Assembly (NCBI GenBank): GCA_900100475.1 | Contig: FMTU01000004.1 | Coordinates: 193,501 to 257,500 of the forward strand | Length of the DNA stretch: 64,000 nucleotides | Direction: 5' to 3' | Origin: Sphingobium faniae | GTDB taxonomy: Bacteria; Pseudomonadota; Alphaproteobacteria; Sphingomonadales; Sphingomonadaceae | Shown here: in pieces, positions 16,640 through 24,849 of the stretch | Position numbering within the stretch: the stretch's first letter is position 1 | How the letters are laid out: each line of letters begins with the position of its first letter | The notes under the pieces: generated by a model | The model's input: the letters and a program-made list of their open reading frames with translations, nothing else | Told to the model about the DNA's origin: nothing | Databases searched by the model: none | Made by a program: the position numbers and the translations under genes

Positions 16640-16836
16640 GCGGGGACGGCATGGAAGAATTGCTCGTAAAGACGGGCGAGGCCCTGACCGCTGTCAAGGC
16701 GATGCTGGACGCGCAGGGCGCGCAGCCCGGCACTGACCAGCGTTCGCTCGCCATCGCGAAAACGCAGTTCGAAACCGCCTTCCTTTGGGCCGCGAGCGCC
16801 GTCCAGGGACCGGGCATCTTCGAGGCCGTGCCATGA
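16636..16836 (+). CDS. possible Acb2/Tad1-type cyclic-nucleotide sponge protein
   Basis: This 66-residue protein starts in an ATGA overlap. After a helix at residues 5 to 28, the segment DQRSLAIAKTQFETAFLWAASAV (34 to 56) matches the hairpin motif of Acb2/Tad1-domain proteins: an Arg followed by L-A-[IL], then [KR]-T, a Glu two residues on, and a Met/Leu-Trp-Ala run. Known members bind cyclic di- and trinucleotides or gcADPR and block CBASS or Thoeris defence. They often sit among phage structural genes, as here. Some short helical structural proteins could look alike, so this is a motif-level call. Confidence 0.55.
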   Translation: MSGDGMEELLVKTGEALTAVKAMLDAQGAQPGTDQRSLAIAKTQFETAFLWAASAVQGPGIFEAVP

Positions 16837-17003
16837 TGATGGCGATCAAGCGTCTTTGGGGCGTCAGGCATCTGCGCTTTTTCTTCCTGCGCTGGCAGGT
16901 GTTCCGCCATGCGCGCGCATGGGGCCGGATGGGCATTGGCCTGGGCTATCCCAATCCTTCCGACATCGAGCAGCTGGGCATGATCTGGCGGGGTGAGCGA
17001 TGA
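16833..17003 (+). CDS. small hypothetical phage protein
   Basis: This 56-residue ORF begins with ATGATGATG overlapping the stop of the sponge-like gene and ends in an overlap with the next gene. It is Arg- and aromatic-rich (RHLRFFFLRWQVFRHARAWGRMGIGLGYPNPSDI). The hydrophobic face is broken by many Arg residues, so a membrane span is unlikely. It is probably coupled to the gene before it and may work with it. No family known. Confidence 0.5.
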   Translation: MMMAIKRLWGVRHLRFFFLRWQVFRHARAWGRMGIGLGYPNPSDIEQLGMIWRGER

Positions 17004-17473
17004 CCAGTCACACCCTCGCCACGATCATGTCCGTTTATACGGGATCGGACGGCGACCAGACAAAGGCGCTCTACGACGCGCTGGACGCCTTCGGCCCGGC
17101 CGGGGCGGTCGCCATCAACCTGTTTCGCGCCTGCAAGGCCAGCGAGCGGGCGAAGGCTTATCGCGGCGGGATTCGCGGCAAGGGTTCGTTCCGGCGCATG
17201 GCCTATGACCGCAAGGGCTGGGCGATCGACAATCTCACCAAGGCGCTGACGGCGCATGGCGAGGCGATCGGCGTCCGCTGGGGTTGGGGCGAGGATCGCG
17301 CCACGGCTGGCTATGCCCATGTCCTTTATGTGGACACGCCTGCCGGGCAGGTCAGCTTCCATTCGCCGTGCCGGGGTGAAGGCCCGGACTATCCTGACGA
17401 ATGGGACGGGATTCGCGGGCAGGCTGCCCAGCGCATCTGCCGGTTCGTCGCGCAAGTGCTGGGGGCGGCATGA
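17000..17473 (+). CDS. hypothetical phage protein in head-tail block
   Basis: This 157-residue protein, in ATGA overlap on both sides, has a helical N-terminus (DQTKALYDALDAFGPAGAVAINLFRACKASERAKAY). A basic centre follows with GIRGKGSFRRMAYDRKGWAIDNL, then a beta-rich part (YAHVLYVDTPAGQVSFHSP). The last helix contains WDGIRGQAAQRICRFV. The look is of a soluble globular protein, not a known neck protein. Function not recognised. Confidence 0.55.
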   Translation: MTSHTLATIMSVYTGSDGDQTKALYDALDAFGPAGAVAINLFRACKASERAKAYRGGIRGKGSFRRMAYDRKGWAIDNLTKALTAHGEAIGVRWGWGEDRATAGYAHVLYVDTPAGQVSFHSPCRGEGPDYPDEWDGIRGQAAQRICRFVAQVLGAA

Positions 17474-17745
17474 TGGCGGGGCGGACTGGATGGCGGAAAC
17501 TCCCTCTCGACCTTGCCCAGGCCGGGGAGATGCTCCGCGACTATGCCTTGCCCTGCGAGGGCAATCCGGTCGAGGCGGCCGTGTTCCGCGATACTCGTGG
17601 CCGTCATCGTCGCATCAGCGCGCGCTATGCCGATGGCTGGTCGCTCCAGATCAATTTCGCGCTGGATGGGAAGGTCAGCAGCTATCAGCTTTCCTGCTCG
17701 CTTCGCGGCACCGTCACATCCTCGCGCGCGGCGGTCCAGAAATGA
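17470..17745 (+). CDS. small hypothetical phage protein
   Basis: This 91-residue protein starts with ATGATG in an ATGA overlap. It begins with basic residues (GRTGWRKLPLDLAQAGEMLRDY) and then has a run of beta strands (RRISARYADGWSLQINFALDGKVSSYQLSCSL). The overlap with the head-tail joining gene downstream again suggests coupled translation. No family recognised. Confidence 0.5.
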   Translation: MMAGRTGWRKLPLDLAQAGEMLRDYALPCEGNPVEAAVFRDTRGRHRRISARYADGWSLQINFALDGKVSSYQLSCSLRGTVTSSRAAVQK

Positions 17746-18086
17746 TCGCGGGTCGCCTCACCATGCGCGCGGCGGTCGAGCGGAACCAGGCCACGGGAAC
17801 GGATGCCTGGAACAACCGCGTCGGGCCTGATTTCCAGCCGGTCGGAACCCTGCCCTGCTTCATCTGGTCCAACTCTTCCCGCGAACTGATCGATGGGCAG
17901 AAAACCGCGCTGATCGAGGATGTGCGGGGCCTGTTCGCGCTGGGCGCGGATCTCGCGGAGAATGACGAGGTCGCATCGGTGACCGATCGCGCGGGCAATA
18001 TCCTCATTCCCGGCCGCCTGAAGGTCGAAGGGCCAGTGCAGTTCAAGCACACGCACCTGGAAGCCGCGCTGCGGAGGATCGGGTGA
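17742..18086 (+). CDS. head-tail joining (head completion) protein
   Basis: This 114-residue protein has the features of head-tail adaptor proteins that seal the connector: an N-terminal RLTMRAAVERNQATGTDAWNN, a W-rich centre (PCFIWSNSSRELIDGQKT), and an LGADLAENDEVASVTDRAGNILI block that mirrors the D-R-I-x-D-x-x-G pattern of the SPP1 gp16/HK97 gp7 group. Its size (110 to 120 residues) and its position before the HK97 gp10-like gene fit. Confidence 0.65.
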   Translation: MIAGRLTMRAAVERNQATGTDAWNNRVGPDFQPVGTLPCFIWSNSSRELIDGQKTALIEDVRGLFALGADLAENDEVASVTDRAGNILIPGRLKVEGPVQFKHTHLEAALRRIG

Positions 18087-18535
18087 TGGCGGAAAAGTCG
18101 CTCGAATGGAACGGCAAGGCGGTGACCGAGCGGATGCGGCAGGCGCAGATCGCCGGGATCAACCGCACCATGGGCGCGAGCGTCCAGCACGCGCGGGACA
18201 ACCACACATGGCAGAACCGCACCGGCGTGCTGGAAGGCGGCATCGACATCGTGGACTATGCGGCCGAGACGGCGGAAGGAGCCAAGGGCGTCTGGGGCGT
18301 CCATGATGTGCGCTATGCGCTGATCCATGAACTGGGCGGCACCATCGAGCCGGTCAACGCCAAGGCTCTGGCGATTCCCCAGCCCGATGGCGGCGTGCGC
18401 CTGGTCAAGAAGGTGACGATCCGGGCGCAGCCCTATCTGCGCCCCGCGGCCGACGCAAAATATCCTTCGCTGGCCGACAATATCCGCAAGGCTTACGAGA
18501 AATCCGCACCCAAGGGCGGAGGGACCGGTGGCTGA
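18083..18535 (+). CDS. HK97 gp10-like tail completion protein
   Basis: This 150-residue protein starts at GTG 18083 or ATG 18086. It has the HK97 gp10 family signature: a helical N-terminus, then WQNRTGVLEGGI, a segment in which a beta sheet surrounds VRYALIHELGGTI, and RAQPYLRPAADAK near the end. Members sit between the head and the tail terminator and take part in tail attachment. Neighbours on both sides agree. Confidence 0.75.
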   Translation: MMAEKSLEWNGKAVTERMRQAQIAGINRTMGASVQHARDNHTWQNRTGVLEGGIDIVDYAAETAEGAKGVWGVHDVRYALIHELGGTIEPVNAKALAIPQPDGGVRLVKKVTIRAQPYLRPAADAKYPSLADNIRKAYEKSAPKGGGTGG

Positions 18536-18947
18536 TCCGGTCGGCGCTCTGGTCGCGATCCTGATGGATGACGCCGCGACCGCCAGCCGCGTGGCGGCCC
18601 GCGTGTTCGGTGGCGAGCTTCCGGCAACGGAGGCGGCATCGATGCCGCGCCGCGCGTTGGTCATCCGGCCTTCAGGCGGCGTTTCGATGACCGGCGAAAG
18701 CTATGTGGAGCACGATACGCAACGGGTCGATCTGTTCGCCTATGGCGCGACTCCCGCTGAAGCTGGCGACCTGATGGGCATTGCGGCCCTTGCGCTGCGG
18801 CGGGTCAAGCGTCGGGTCGCGGCCGGGACACTGGTTCACTGGGTCCAGAGCGCGGGCGGTTTCTCTTCTGGACGCGAGCCGGAAACGGAATGGCCCCGCG
18901 TCTTTCAGTCCTTCCAGCTGCTCTACGCCATGGAGAGCGTCGCATGA
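18528..18947 (+). CDS. tail terminator-like protein
   Basis: This 139-residue protein with a GTG start overlaps the previous gene by 8 bases. The alpha-beta-beta pattern (DPVGALVAILMDDAATASRVAARVFGGELP, then RALVIRPSGG and HDTQRVDLFAYG) matches tail terminator proteins of the lambda gpU/DUF3168 type, which cap the tail tube. It lies between the gp10-like gene and the tube gene, the expected place. The sequence match is weak. Confidence 0.6.
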   Translation: MADPVGALVAILMDDAATASRVAARVFGGELPATEAASMPRRALVIRPSGGVSMTGESYVEHDTQRVDLFAYGATPAEAGDLMGIAALALRRVKRRVAAGTLVHWVQSAGGFSSGREPETEWPRVFQSFQLLYAMESVA

Positions 18948-19004
18948 GCGCGCCTCTCAGAGCCTTTTTTCACCTGCCCAAGAGACCTTTGAAAGGACGT
19001 TCAA

Positions 19005-19604
19005 ATGCAGCCTTATGAAATCATCGGAGCGCCCCTGACGCTCTGGCTCGCGCCTTCCGGCACGGCCTTCCCTCTCATCGGCGCGGCACCTGCGGGAACG
19101 TGGGTCAAGGTCGGCACCAACGGCACCCGCAACTATTCGGGCGACGGCGTGACGGTGGCGCATGGACGGACCTTCCAGAAGGCGCGGCCTGCCGGGGCCA
19201 CCGGCCCGATCAAGGCGTTCCTCGACGAAGAAGAGCTGATGATCCGCCTGACGCTCTGGGACCTCACGCTGGAGCAGTATCAGCATGTGCTTTCGAGCAA
19301 CACGCTGTCCACGACGGTAGCGGGCGAAGGAACGGCCGGGTTCAAGAAGATCGGCCTCAGCCACGGCATGACGGTCAAGGAATTTTCCCTGCTGGCGCGC
19401 GGGGAGTCGCCCTATGACGAAAAGATGGTGGCGCAGTATGAAGTGCCGCGCTGCTATCAGTCGGGCACCCCGGAAATCGCCTATCGCAAGGCGCAGCCGG
19501 CCGGGCTCGCGCTGGAGTTCACGGCGCTGGAGGATTTGGCCGCCGCGAACGAAGCCGAACGCTTCGGCCGCCTCGTCGTCCAGCACCAGGCTCCGTTGCC
19601 CTGA
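19005..19604 (+). CDS. major tail tube protein
   Basis: This 199-residue protein has a ribosome site GAAAGGACG. It is beta-rich: GAPLTLWLAPSGTAFPLIG, WVKVGTNGTRNYSGDGVTV, then an acidic hairpin with ETEELMIRLTLW-like EEELMIRLTLWDLTLEQYQ, and late EVPRCYQSGTPEIAY. Size and position (after the terminator, before the chaperone overlap pair) are those of the tube protein of a flexible, non-contractile tail. Confidence 0.72.
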   Translation: MQPYEIIGAPLTLWLAPSGTAFPLIGAAPAGTWVKVGTNGTRNYSGDGVTVAHGRTFQKARPAGATGPIKAFLDEEELMIRLTLWDLTLEQYQHVLSSNTLSTTVAGEGTAGFKKIGLSHGMTVKEFSLLARGESPYDEKMVAQYEVPRCYQSGTPEIAYRKAQPAGLALEFTALEDLAAANEAERFGRLVVQHQAPLP

Positions 19605-19612
19605 GCCGCGCC

Positions 19613-20083
19613 ATGACCGAGACCCTCCTCGATCTCGACACGCTGATCGTGCGCCCCGCGATCGCGATCGACGGCTCCCGCTATGAGATATTGAGCCCGG
19701 ATGAACTGTCCGTGCTCGACAGCCATCGTTTCGGCGTCTGGGGACGCCGGATCGAAGCCCTGTCGCAGGGCGACAATGCTGACGACGCGGACGAACTGGA
19801 AGAGCTTTACGAAAAGGTTTCCCGCGCCGTCCTCGTGGACGTTCCCGAAGCGGTATTCGCAAGGCTGACCGGTTCGCAGCGGATCGCGATCGTCGATGTT
19901 TTTACCGGGCTCCTGCTGCGCAGCAAGCTGGGCGTGGCGGGAGCGATGGCGACAGCGATGGGGACGGCGACGGAGGGCCTGTGGACTGGGGGAGGATCAT
20001 TCCCCGGCTCCAACGCTTCTACGGCGGATCGCCGGGCTGGTGGCTTCTGGAAGCGCCTGCGGGGCTGGTTCGCGCATATATGA
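19613..20083 (+). CDS. tail assembly chaperone, first reading frame (gpG-like)
   Basis: This 156-residue protein has a helical N-terminal domain to about residue 110 (DLDTLIVRPAIAIDGSRYEILSPDELS, EELYEKVSRAVLVDVPEAVFARLTGSQRIAIVDVF). After about residue 120 the frame turns into Gly/Ser/Arg-rich sequence that looks like a shadow of the next frame. This pattern is that of a gpG protein whose -1 partner continues the real coding. It follows the tube gene and precedes the tape measure, as in lambda-type tails. Confidence 0.65.
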   Translation: MTETLLDLDTLIVRPAIAIDGSRYEILSPDELSVLDSHRFGVWGRRIEALSQGDNADDADELEELYEKVSRAVLVDVPEAVFARLTGSQRIAIVDVFTGLLLRSKLGVAGAMATAMGTATEGLWTGGGSFPGSNASTADRRAGGFWKRLRGWFAHI

Positions 20084-20316
20084 AAATGCTGCCCCGCCTT
20101 CACGCCCAGGAGCAGCTGAGCGCGATCGAGACGGTAGGTCTCGGTTCGGGCAGCTATGAGGCGCATGACAGCCGGGCGATGCTGGAACGGCTGCGGCAGG
20201 CCGCCAATGAGGGGCAGGAAGGACGGCGCGTGCGCAAGGCGGATCATGCACAACTGGCGGCGATGGGCATTGGCGTGAAGGTGGCGGCATCGCCGGAGGC
20301 GCAGAACGATGTCTGA
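19981..20316 (+). CDS. tail assembly chaperone, second reading frame (gpT-like)
   Basis: This 111-residue ORF lies in the -1 frame relative to the first chaperone and overlaps it by about 100 bases. It reads as real protein from its start (RLQRFYGGSPGWWLLEAPAGLVRAYMKMLPRLHAQEQLSAI). A GTG at 19981 follows GGAGGGCCT, a fair ribosome site. An ATG at 20080 in an ATGA overlap is a second option, and a -1 frameshift giving a GT fusion is a third. The overlap and strand order are typical of tail chaperone pairs ahead of the tape measure gene. Confidence 0.6.
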   Translation: MDWGRIIPRLQRFYGGSPGWWLLEAPAGLVRAYMKMLPRLHAQEQLSAIETVGLGSGSYEAHDSRAMLERLRQAANEGQEGRRVRKADHAQLAAMGIGVKVAASPEAQNDV

Positions 20317-23197
20317 GCAACTGGGCGATGCCGTCCTCGTCCTGCGCACCGACGATCGCGGCCTCAATGCAGGGGTCGATCAGGCGGAGAGCAAAAGCCG
20401 TCAACTCGGCCGAACGCTCGACGCCACATCGGGCAGCGCGACGAAACTCGGCAGCGCGCTGGCGGAAACAGGGAGCAGCGCGAAGGCGGCGAGCGGCAAG
20501 ACGCAGGAATATTCAGCCGATGTGGCGCGGCTGAAGGCGCAGGTCGATCCAGCCTGGGCATCGCTGATGAAATTCCGCGACGGCGCTCAACTCGCGCGGA
20601 CGGCGCTCGAACAGGGCGCGATCAGCCATCGCCAATATGTCGAATATATGCGCCAGAGCGCGCAGGCGGCCGGGCTGCTGACCAACGCCCAAGGCAAGCT
20701 CACAGCGGCTACAGGTGCCCAGCGGGCCGGGATGTCGCAGCTTGCGATGAACGTGAACGACATGTCGACCATGTATGCGTTGGGCGCCCGCCCGATGCAG
20801 ATATTCTCGTCGCAGATGGGTCAGACGCTCCAGGCCATTCAGCTGATGAGCGGCGGCACCAACGGGTTGATGAAAATCCTCGGCTCGCCCTGGACGCTGC
20901 TGGTGTCGTCCGCCGCGCTCGCTCTTGTCCCGCTGATCGGGAAACTGTTCGAAACGGAGGATGCGACAAGCAAGACCAGCAAGGCCAGCCAGTCCTGGGC
21001 CGACCGGCTCGACCTTTCCAAGAACAGCCTGAGAGAGGTCACGCAAGCCCTTCGCGAGTATAATGCCGAGCAGAAGAAGGCGAACGAGATCACGCTGGAA
21101 AGCGCCAAGCTGGAGGCCCAGCGGACCTATCAGGCCTGGCAGACGGTGCTGGCCCTGCGGCAGAAACTCGCCGCAGAGCTTGCCGCGAACGAAGCGTCCG
21201 CGTCCGCCAATGCTGGCCAGGGCACAGGCGGCGCGGCGGGGGCTTTCACATCGGGCCAACTCGACCGGACCCGTTCGCGAATCGCGGAGAACGAAAAGGC
21301 GATTGCCAGCGCGGAGGAGGCTTATCGCAACGCCAGTTCCAATGTCGCCGCCGCGATAGCCAAGCTGGACACCGATCCCACCACGCGGATCAGGACCGGC
21401 TTCGATCTTCTGCGGAAGAAGGCCCGCGAGACGATCACGGATGTCGAGAAGCTGCGCCAGCGTTATGCCGAACTCAACAGACAGGAAGAGGCCGCGCTTA
21501 AAAAAGCGCGTGATGCAGAGCGTTCAGATGGCGCTGCGTCGAACCGCCAATTCGGTCGCGAGATTGGAATATCGGAGGCCCAGATCATCGCGCGGTCGGC
21601 GGGACTGCGAGTTACCAGCGGTGAGCGGAGTTATTCGAAACAAAAGGCGCTTTATGACGCGTGGGTGGCGGCAGGCCGTCCGGCCGATAATCCGGTCGCG
21701 AAACCCGGCAGTAGCGCCCACGAGCGAAACAATGGCTTGGATATCGCTTTCGGTGCAGGTGTGTCGCCCGCGTCGATCCGCAAGGCCTTTGAAGATGAGG
21801 GCGTTCGCCTCACTAAAATCCTAAAAGAGCGCGGCCACTATCATATTGAATGGAGTAGGTCCGGCGCAGATCGGGCCGCTAACAGCGCCGAACGGGAGCA
21901 GGAAAAGGAAGAACGGCGACAGGAGTCGCTCAACCGCGATCTGGCGGGTCTCATGCAGGAGGCGGTCAACCTGCGCCGCCAGATGGCGGATACGGTCGAG
22001 GAGCGTTACCAGATCGAGCGGGAGGCGCTCGACACCGCAATCGAAGAGCAGAAGCGCCGGATCAACGCGAATAACGACTATACGCAGGCCGAAAAAGACA
22101 AGCTCCTCGCGCAACTGGAGATCAAGGCCGGGCTTGAGCGCGAACTGCTCGATCGACGCCGCAGGGAAGAGGTTGCCCGGCAGGCGCTGGAAGTCGCCCA
22201 GGCATTGCAGGCCAATGAAGCCGAACTGCTCCAAAAGCAGCTGAGCCTTACCGGGACGCGGGAAAAGCGCCGCGAGATCGAGCAGCAATTGCTGGACCTC
22301 GCCTATACGCAACGGCGTCAGGCATTGGAGGCGATCAAACCCGGCGACCCGCGCTATGCCGCTGCCCAGATCGATCTTGCCAATCTGGGCGCGCAGCGCG
22401 CCGCCGATCAGAAGCTGCTCGACCGTCAATATGCCAGCCCGATCCAACGCTATATCCGGGAACTCAAAGGACTGGATATCTCCATCAACGACCAGTTGGG
22501 GAATGTCGCGGTCGATGGTCTCAAGACATTGGAGGACCGGCTCGTCGATGTCATCATGCGGACGAAGTCGCTGGGCGCGGCCTTCAAGGATGTGTCGAGG
22601 CAGATCATCGCCGACCTGCTTCGCATCGCGCTTCAGCGCCAGGTCATTGCCCCATTGGCGGAACTGCTTTTCGGGCCTGCCACCGGAAGTTCCGGTGGGG
22701 GTGGCGGCGATATCGTCCTGGGCGGCGCGCTGACCAAGTTCCTGGGCGGCATCGGAGGGGGCTCCAACAATATCGCTACCGGGGAAACAGCCGGGATGCC
22801 GGACTCCTGGTGGCAGATGCTCGGCGGGTTCGGCCTGGGCGGGAACTTCGGCCTGGGCGGGCTTCTCGGCAAGGCTGGCGGCGGATTGCTCGGCAAGGTC
22901 TTCGGCGGGTTCTTCGCCGATGGCGGGCTTATTCCTTCCGGCACCTTCGGCATCGTGGGCGAGCGCGGCCCGGAGCCGGTCATTTCGACATCCAGCGGCA
23001 CGTTGGTCCGGCCCAACTCGGCCCTGTCCGAGATGCGCGGCGGCGGCGGTCCCCGTCGATTGGAAATCAACGTCTCCGGCGCGCGCGGGAACAGGGAAAT
23101 CATGGAAATGGTCAATGCGGGCGTCGCGCAGGGCCTTGCCGCCTATGACAGCGTCGTGGGCGATCGCGTCCAGGATCATCTGGCGAGGCGCGGATGA
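20309..23197 (+). CDS. tape measure protein with inserted M15-type peptidase domain
   Basis: This 962-residue protein sets tail length. The N-terminus is helical with a tail-tape region (NVNDMSTMYALGARPMQIFSSQMGQ), followed by hydrophobic helices (PWTLLVSSAALALVPLIGKLF), long coiled coils, and a Gly-rich end (FADGGLIPSGTFGIVGERGPEPVI) typical of tape measures. Inserted at residues about 425 to 517 is an M15/VanY-like metallopeptidase domain with candidate zinc ligands H471 (SSAHERNNG), D478 and H512 (GHYHIEW). This would cut peptide cross-links during DNA entry. Confidence 0.88.
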   Translation: MSEQLGDAVLVLRTDDRGLNAGVDQAESKSRQLGRTLDATSGSATKLGSALAETGSSAKAASGKTQEYSADVARLKAQVDPAWASLMKFRDGAQLARTALEQGAISHRQYVEYMRQSAQAAGLLTNAQGKLTAATGAQRAGMSQLAMNVNDMSTMYALGARPMQIFSSQMGQTLQAIQLMSGGTNGLMKILGSPWTLLVSSAALALVPLIGKLFETEDATSKTSKASQSWADRLDLSKNSLREVTQALREYNAEQKKANEITLESAKLEAQRTYQAWQTVLALRQKLAAELAANEASASANAGQGTGGAAGAFTSGQLDRTRSRIAENEKAIASAEEAYRNASSNVAAAIAKLDTDPTTRIRTGFDLLRKKARETITDVEKLRQRYAELNRQEEAALKKARDAERSDGAASNRQFGREIGISEAQIIARSAGLRVTSGERSYSKQKALYDAWVAAGRPADNPVAKPGSSAHERNNGLDIAFGAGVSPASIRKAFEDEGVRLTKILKERGHYHIEWSRSGADRAANSAEREQEKEERRQESLNRDLAGLMQEAVNLRRQMADTVEERYQIEREALDTAIEEQKRRINANNDYTQAEKDKLLAQLEIKAGLERELLDRRRREEVARQALEVAQALQANEAELLQKQLSLTGTREKRREIEQQLLDLAYTQRRQALEAIKPGDPRYAAAQIDLANLGAQRAADQKLLDRQYASPIQRYIRELKGLDISINDQLGNVAVDGLKTLEDRLVDVIMRTKSLGAAFKDVSRQIIADLLRIALQRQVIAPLAELLFGPATGSSGGGGGDIVLGGALTKFLGGIGGGSNNIATGETAGMPDSWWQMLGGFGLGGNFGLGGLLGKAGGGLLGKVFGGFFADGGLIPSGTFGIVGERGPEPVISTSSGTLVRPNSALSEMRGGGGPRRLEINVSGARGNREIMEMVNAGVAQGLAAYDSVVGDRVQDHLARRG

Positions 23198-23865
23198 CGA
23201 TCTTCGACTGGCCCGCGACGCTGCTCCCCCGCCACATCAGCATCCGCCCTCCCCGCAAGACGGCTGGCCTCACGACAAGCCTGACCGAGTTCACCCAGGC
23301 GGTGCCCGTGATCCGTCCACCTTTCGGCCTGACCATGGAGTTCGACGCGATATTCGGCAGCGACGTGCTCGCATGGCGCGCCCTGATCGCCCTTCTGGAA
23401 GGCCGCGCCAACGCGGTGCGAGTCCCGCTCTTCGACCTTTGGTATCGGGCATCCGATACGCAGATCGGCGGCGGGATCGTGAGCCATTCGGACGGCGCCT
23501 ATTTCTCCGACGGTGCCGGGTATCTGACCAACGACCTTTCCCAGGTGCTGGTCACCGGGGTTCAGGGGCAGCGCCATATCACGGCCGATTTCGGCCCCTA
23601 TGGGCGATTGCTGGAAGCGGGCCTCTATTTCGGGCTTGGCGATCATCCCTACATCGCGACCGGCGTCACCTGGAACGGCACTGTCGCCACGATCCGCTGC
23701 TCCCCGACCTTGCGGATCGACTACAGCAATCAGCAGCTGCGGCTGAAGCCCGACATGATCGCGCGGCTGACCAACGATGACGGTGGCGAACTGATGCTGC
23801 GCAACCTGCGCCACGGCACCCCCACGCTCGAACTGGAAGAAACTTTCGATGAGCCTCTTTCCTGA
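23194..23865 (+). CDS. distal tail protein-like
   Basis: This 223-residue protein follows the tape measure in an ATGA overlap, the place of the distal tail (Dit/gpM) protein. It starts with a strand-rich part (PRHISIRPPRKTAGLTTSLTEFTQAVPV), then Pro-Phe-Gly-Leu, and a helix DVLAWRALIALLEGRANAVRVPLFD. The C-terminal half is beta-rich (ITADFGPYGRLLEAGLYFGLGD). Function inferred from location and size. Confidence 0.55.
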   Translation: MTIFDWPATLLPRHISIRPPRKTAGLTTSLTEFTQAVPVIRPPFGLTMEFDAIFGSDVLAWRALIALLEGRANAVRVPLFDLWYRASDTQIGGGIVSHSDGAYFSDGAGYLTNDLSQVLVTGVQGQRHITADFGPYGRLLEAGLYFGLGDHPYIATGVTWNGTVATIRCSPTLRIDYSNQQLRLKPDMIARLTNDDGGELMLRNLRHGTPTLELEETFDEPLS

Positions 23866-24442
23866 CACGATCGCCGCCTCGCTGGCGGGCAGCAGAGTCG
23901 ATTGCGCCTTTCTCGTGCGGTTCGATTTCGCCAGCAAGCCCATGCGTCTTTGGAAGGGCAACGGGCGGCTGAGGACCAATGACGGCATGTTCTGGAACGG
24001 CATCGGCCAGCTGGGGTCCATGAGCGGCATCGAGCAGGCGGTGAACGGCGAAGCGCCGGAGATGAGCTTCGGCCTGTCCGGCATCGATGCCGAGATCATG
24101 CGCCTGGCCCGCGACGAGTTCGAAGCCGAGGTGAAGGGTCGCCTCGTCTATGTGCTGATCCAGTTCTTCGGCGTCGACGATCCCGACGATCCCGACAATC
24201 AGCGCCCGCTCGACAATCCCTATCCCGTCTGTTGCGGCCGTTGCCTCACCCCGACCTTCACGATGAACCAGGAGGGCGAGCGATCGGTGACGATCGCGGC
24301 CGAGAGCCTCTTCTCGCTCCGGTCGCGGCCCCGCCACGCCATGTATACGGACGCCGACCAGCAGCGGCGATTCCCCGGAGACAAGGGCTTCGAGTTCGTC
24401 GGTTCGCTGGTCAACAAGGTGGTCACATGGCCGGATTTCTGA
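23849..24442 (+). CDS. DUF2163-like tail hub protein
   Basis: This 197-residue protein opens with a strand-rich FLVRFDFASKPMRLWKGNGRL and has an FGLSGIDAEIMRLARDEFEAEVKGRLVYVLIQFF segment. A late YTDADQQRRFPGDKGFEFV stretch is like those of DUF2163/GTA baseplate hub proteins. The Cys pair in VCCGRCL may bind metal but is not conserved to my knowledge. It lies between the Dit-like gene and the small tail protein gene; assignment to a hub role follows gene transfer agent order. Confidence 0.55.
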   Translation: MSLFPDTIAASLAGSRVDCAFLVRFDFASKPMRLWKGNGRLRTNDGMFWNGIGQLGSMSGIEQAVNGEAPEMSFGLSGIDAEIMRLARDEFEAEVKGRLVYVLIQFFGVDDPDDPDNQRPLDNPYPVCCGRCLTPTFTMNQEGERSVTIAAESLFSLRSRPRHAMYTDADQQRRFPGDKGFEFVGSLVNKVVTWPDF

Positions 24443-24849
24443 AGGAGGCCGCACTACCCGCGATCGCCCGCAAATGGGCATCCTCGCCTTGCGCGCCCTA
24501 TCCCTGCGGCGAAGAAGTCTGGGCCTATGCCTGCGAGGTCGAAGGCATTGCGCCGCCACCGCTGCCGGAGCATCGCACCCGCCGCGCCGTCTCCCGGTTG
24601 CTCCGGGAAAAGGGCGGCCTCGTCGCTTATGCCAGCGAATTGATGGCCAAGCTCGGCTGGGAGGCCGTCGAGCGACCAGGGCGCGGCGACGTGGGTGTTG
24701 CTGACATTCCGGGCATGGGCCTTACCTGCGCCATCTGCCTCGACAATGGCGAGGACCTGCCGCTCTGGATGGCCAAGGGCGATCATCGGGTGCTGACCGT
24801 CCGCGCGCCCTTCCGCCGTGCATGGGGGCCGTCATGCCCCAGGCGATAG
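24427..24849 (+). CDS. DUF6950-like tail-tip protein
   Basis: This is a 140-residue protein from the ATG at 24427, which overlaps the previous gene by 16 bases. The pattern (CAPYPCGEEVWAYACEVEGIAPP, SRLLREKGGLVAYASELMAKLGWEAVERPGRGDVGVADIP) resembles the DUF6950 family located where gene transfer agents and lambda-like phages carry an NlpC/P60 cell-wall peptidase. The second half has the GDVG turn, but a clear Cys-His catalytic pair is not evident. A degenerate peptidase fold is possible. Confidence 0.5.
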   Translation: MAGFLKEAALPAIARKWASSPCAPYPCGEEVWAYACEVEGIAPPPLPEHRTRRAVSRLLREKGGLVAYASELMAKLGWEAVERPGRGDVGVADIPGMGLTCAICLDNGEDLPLWMAKGDHRVLTVRAPFRRAWGPSCPRR

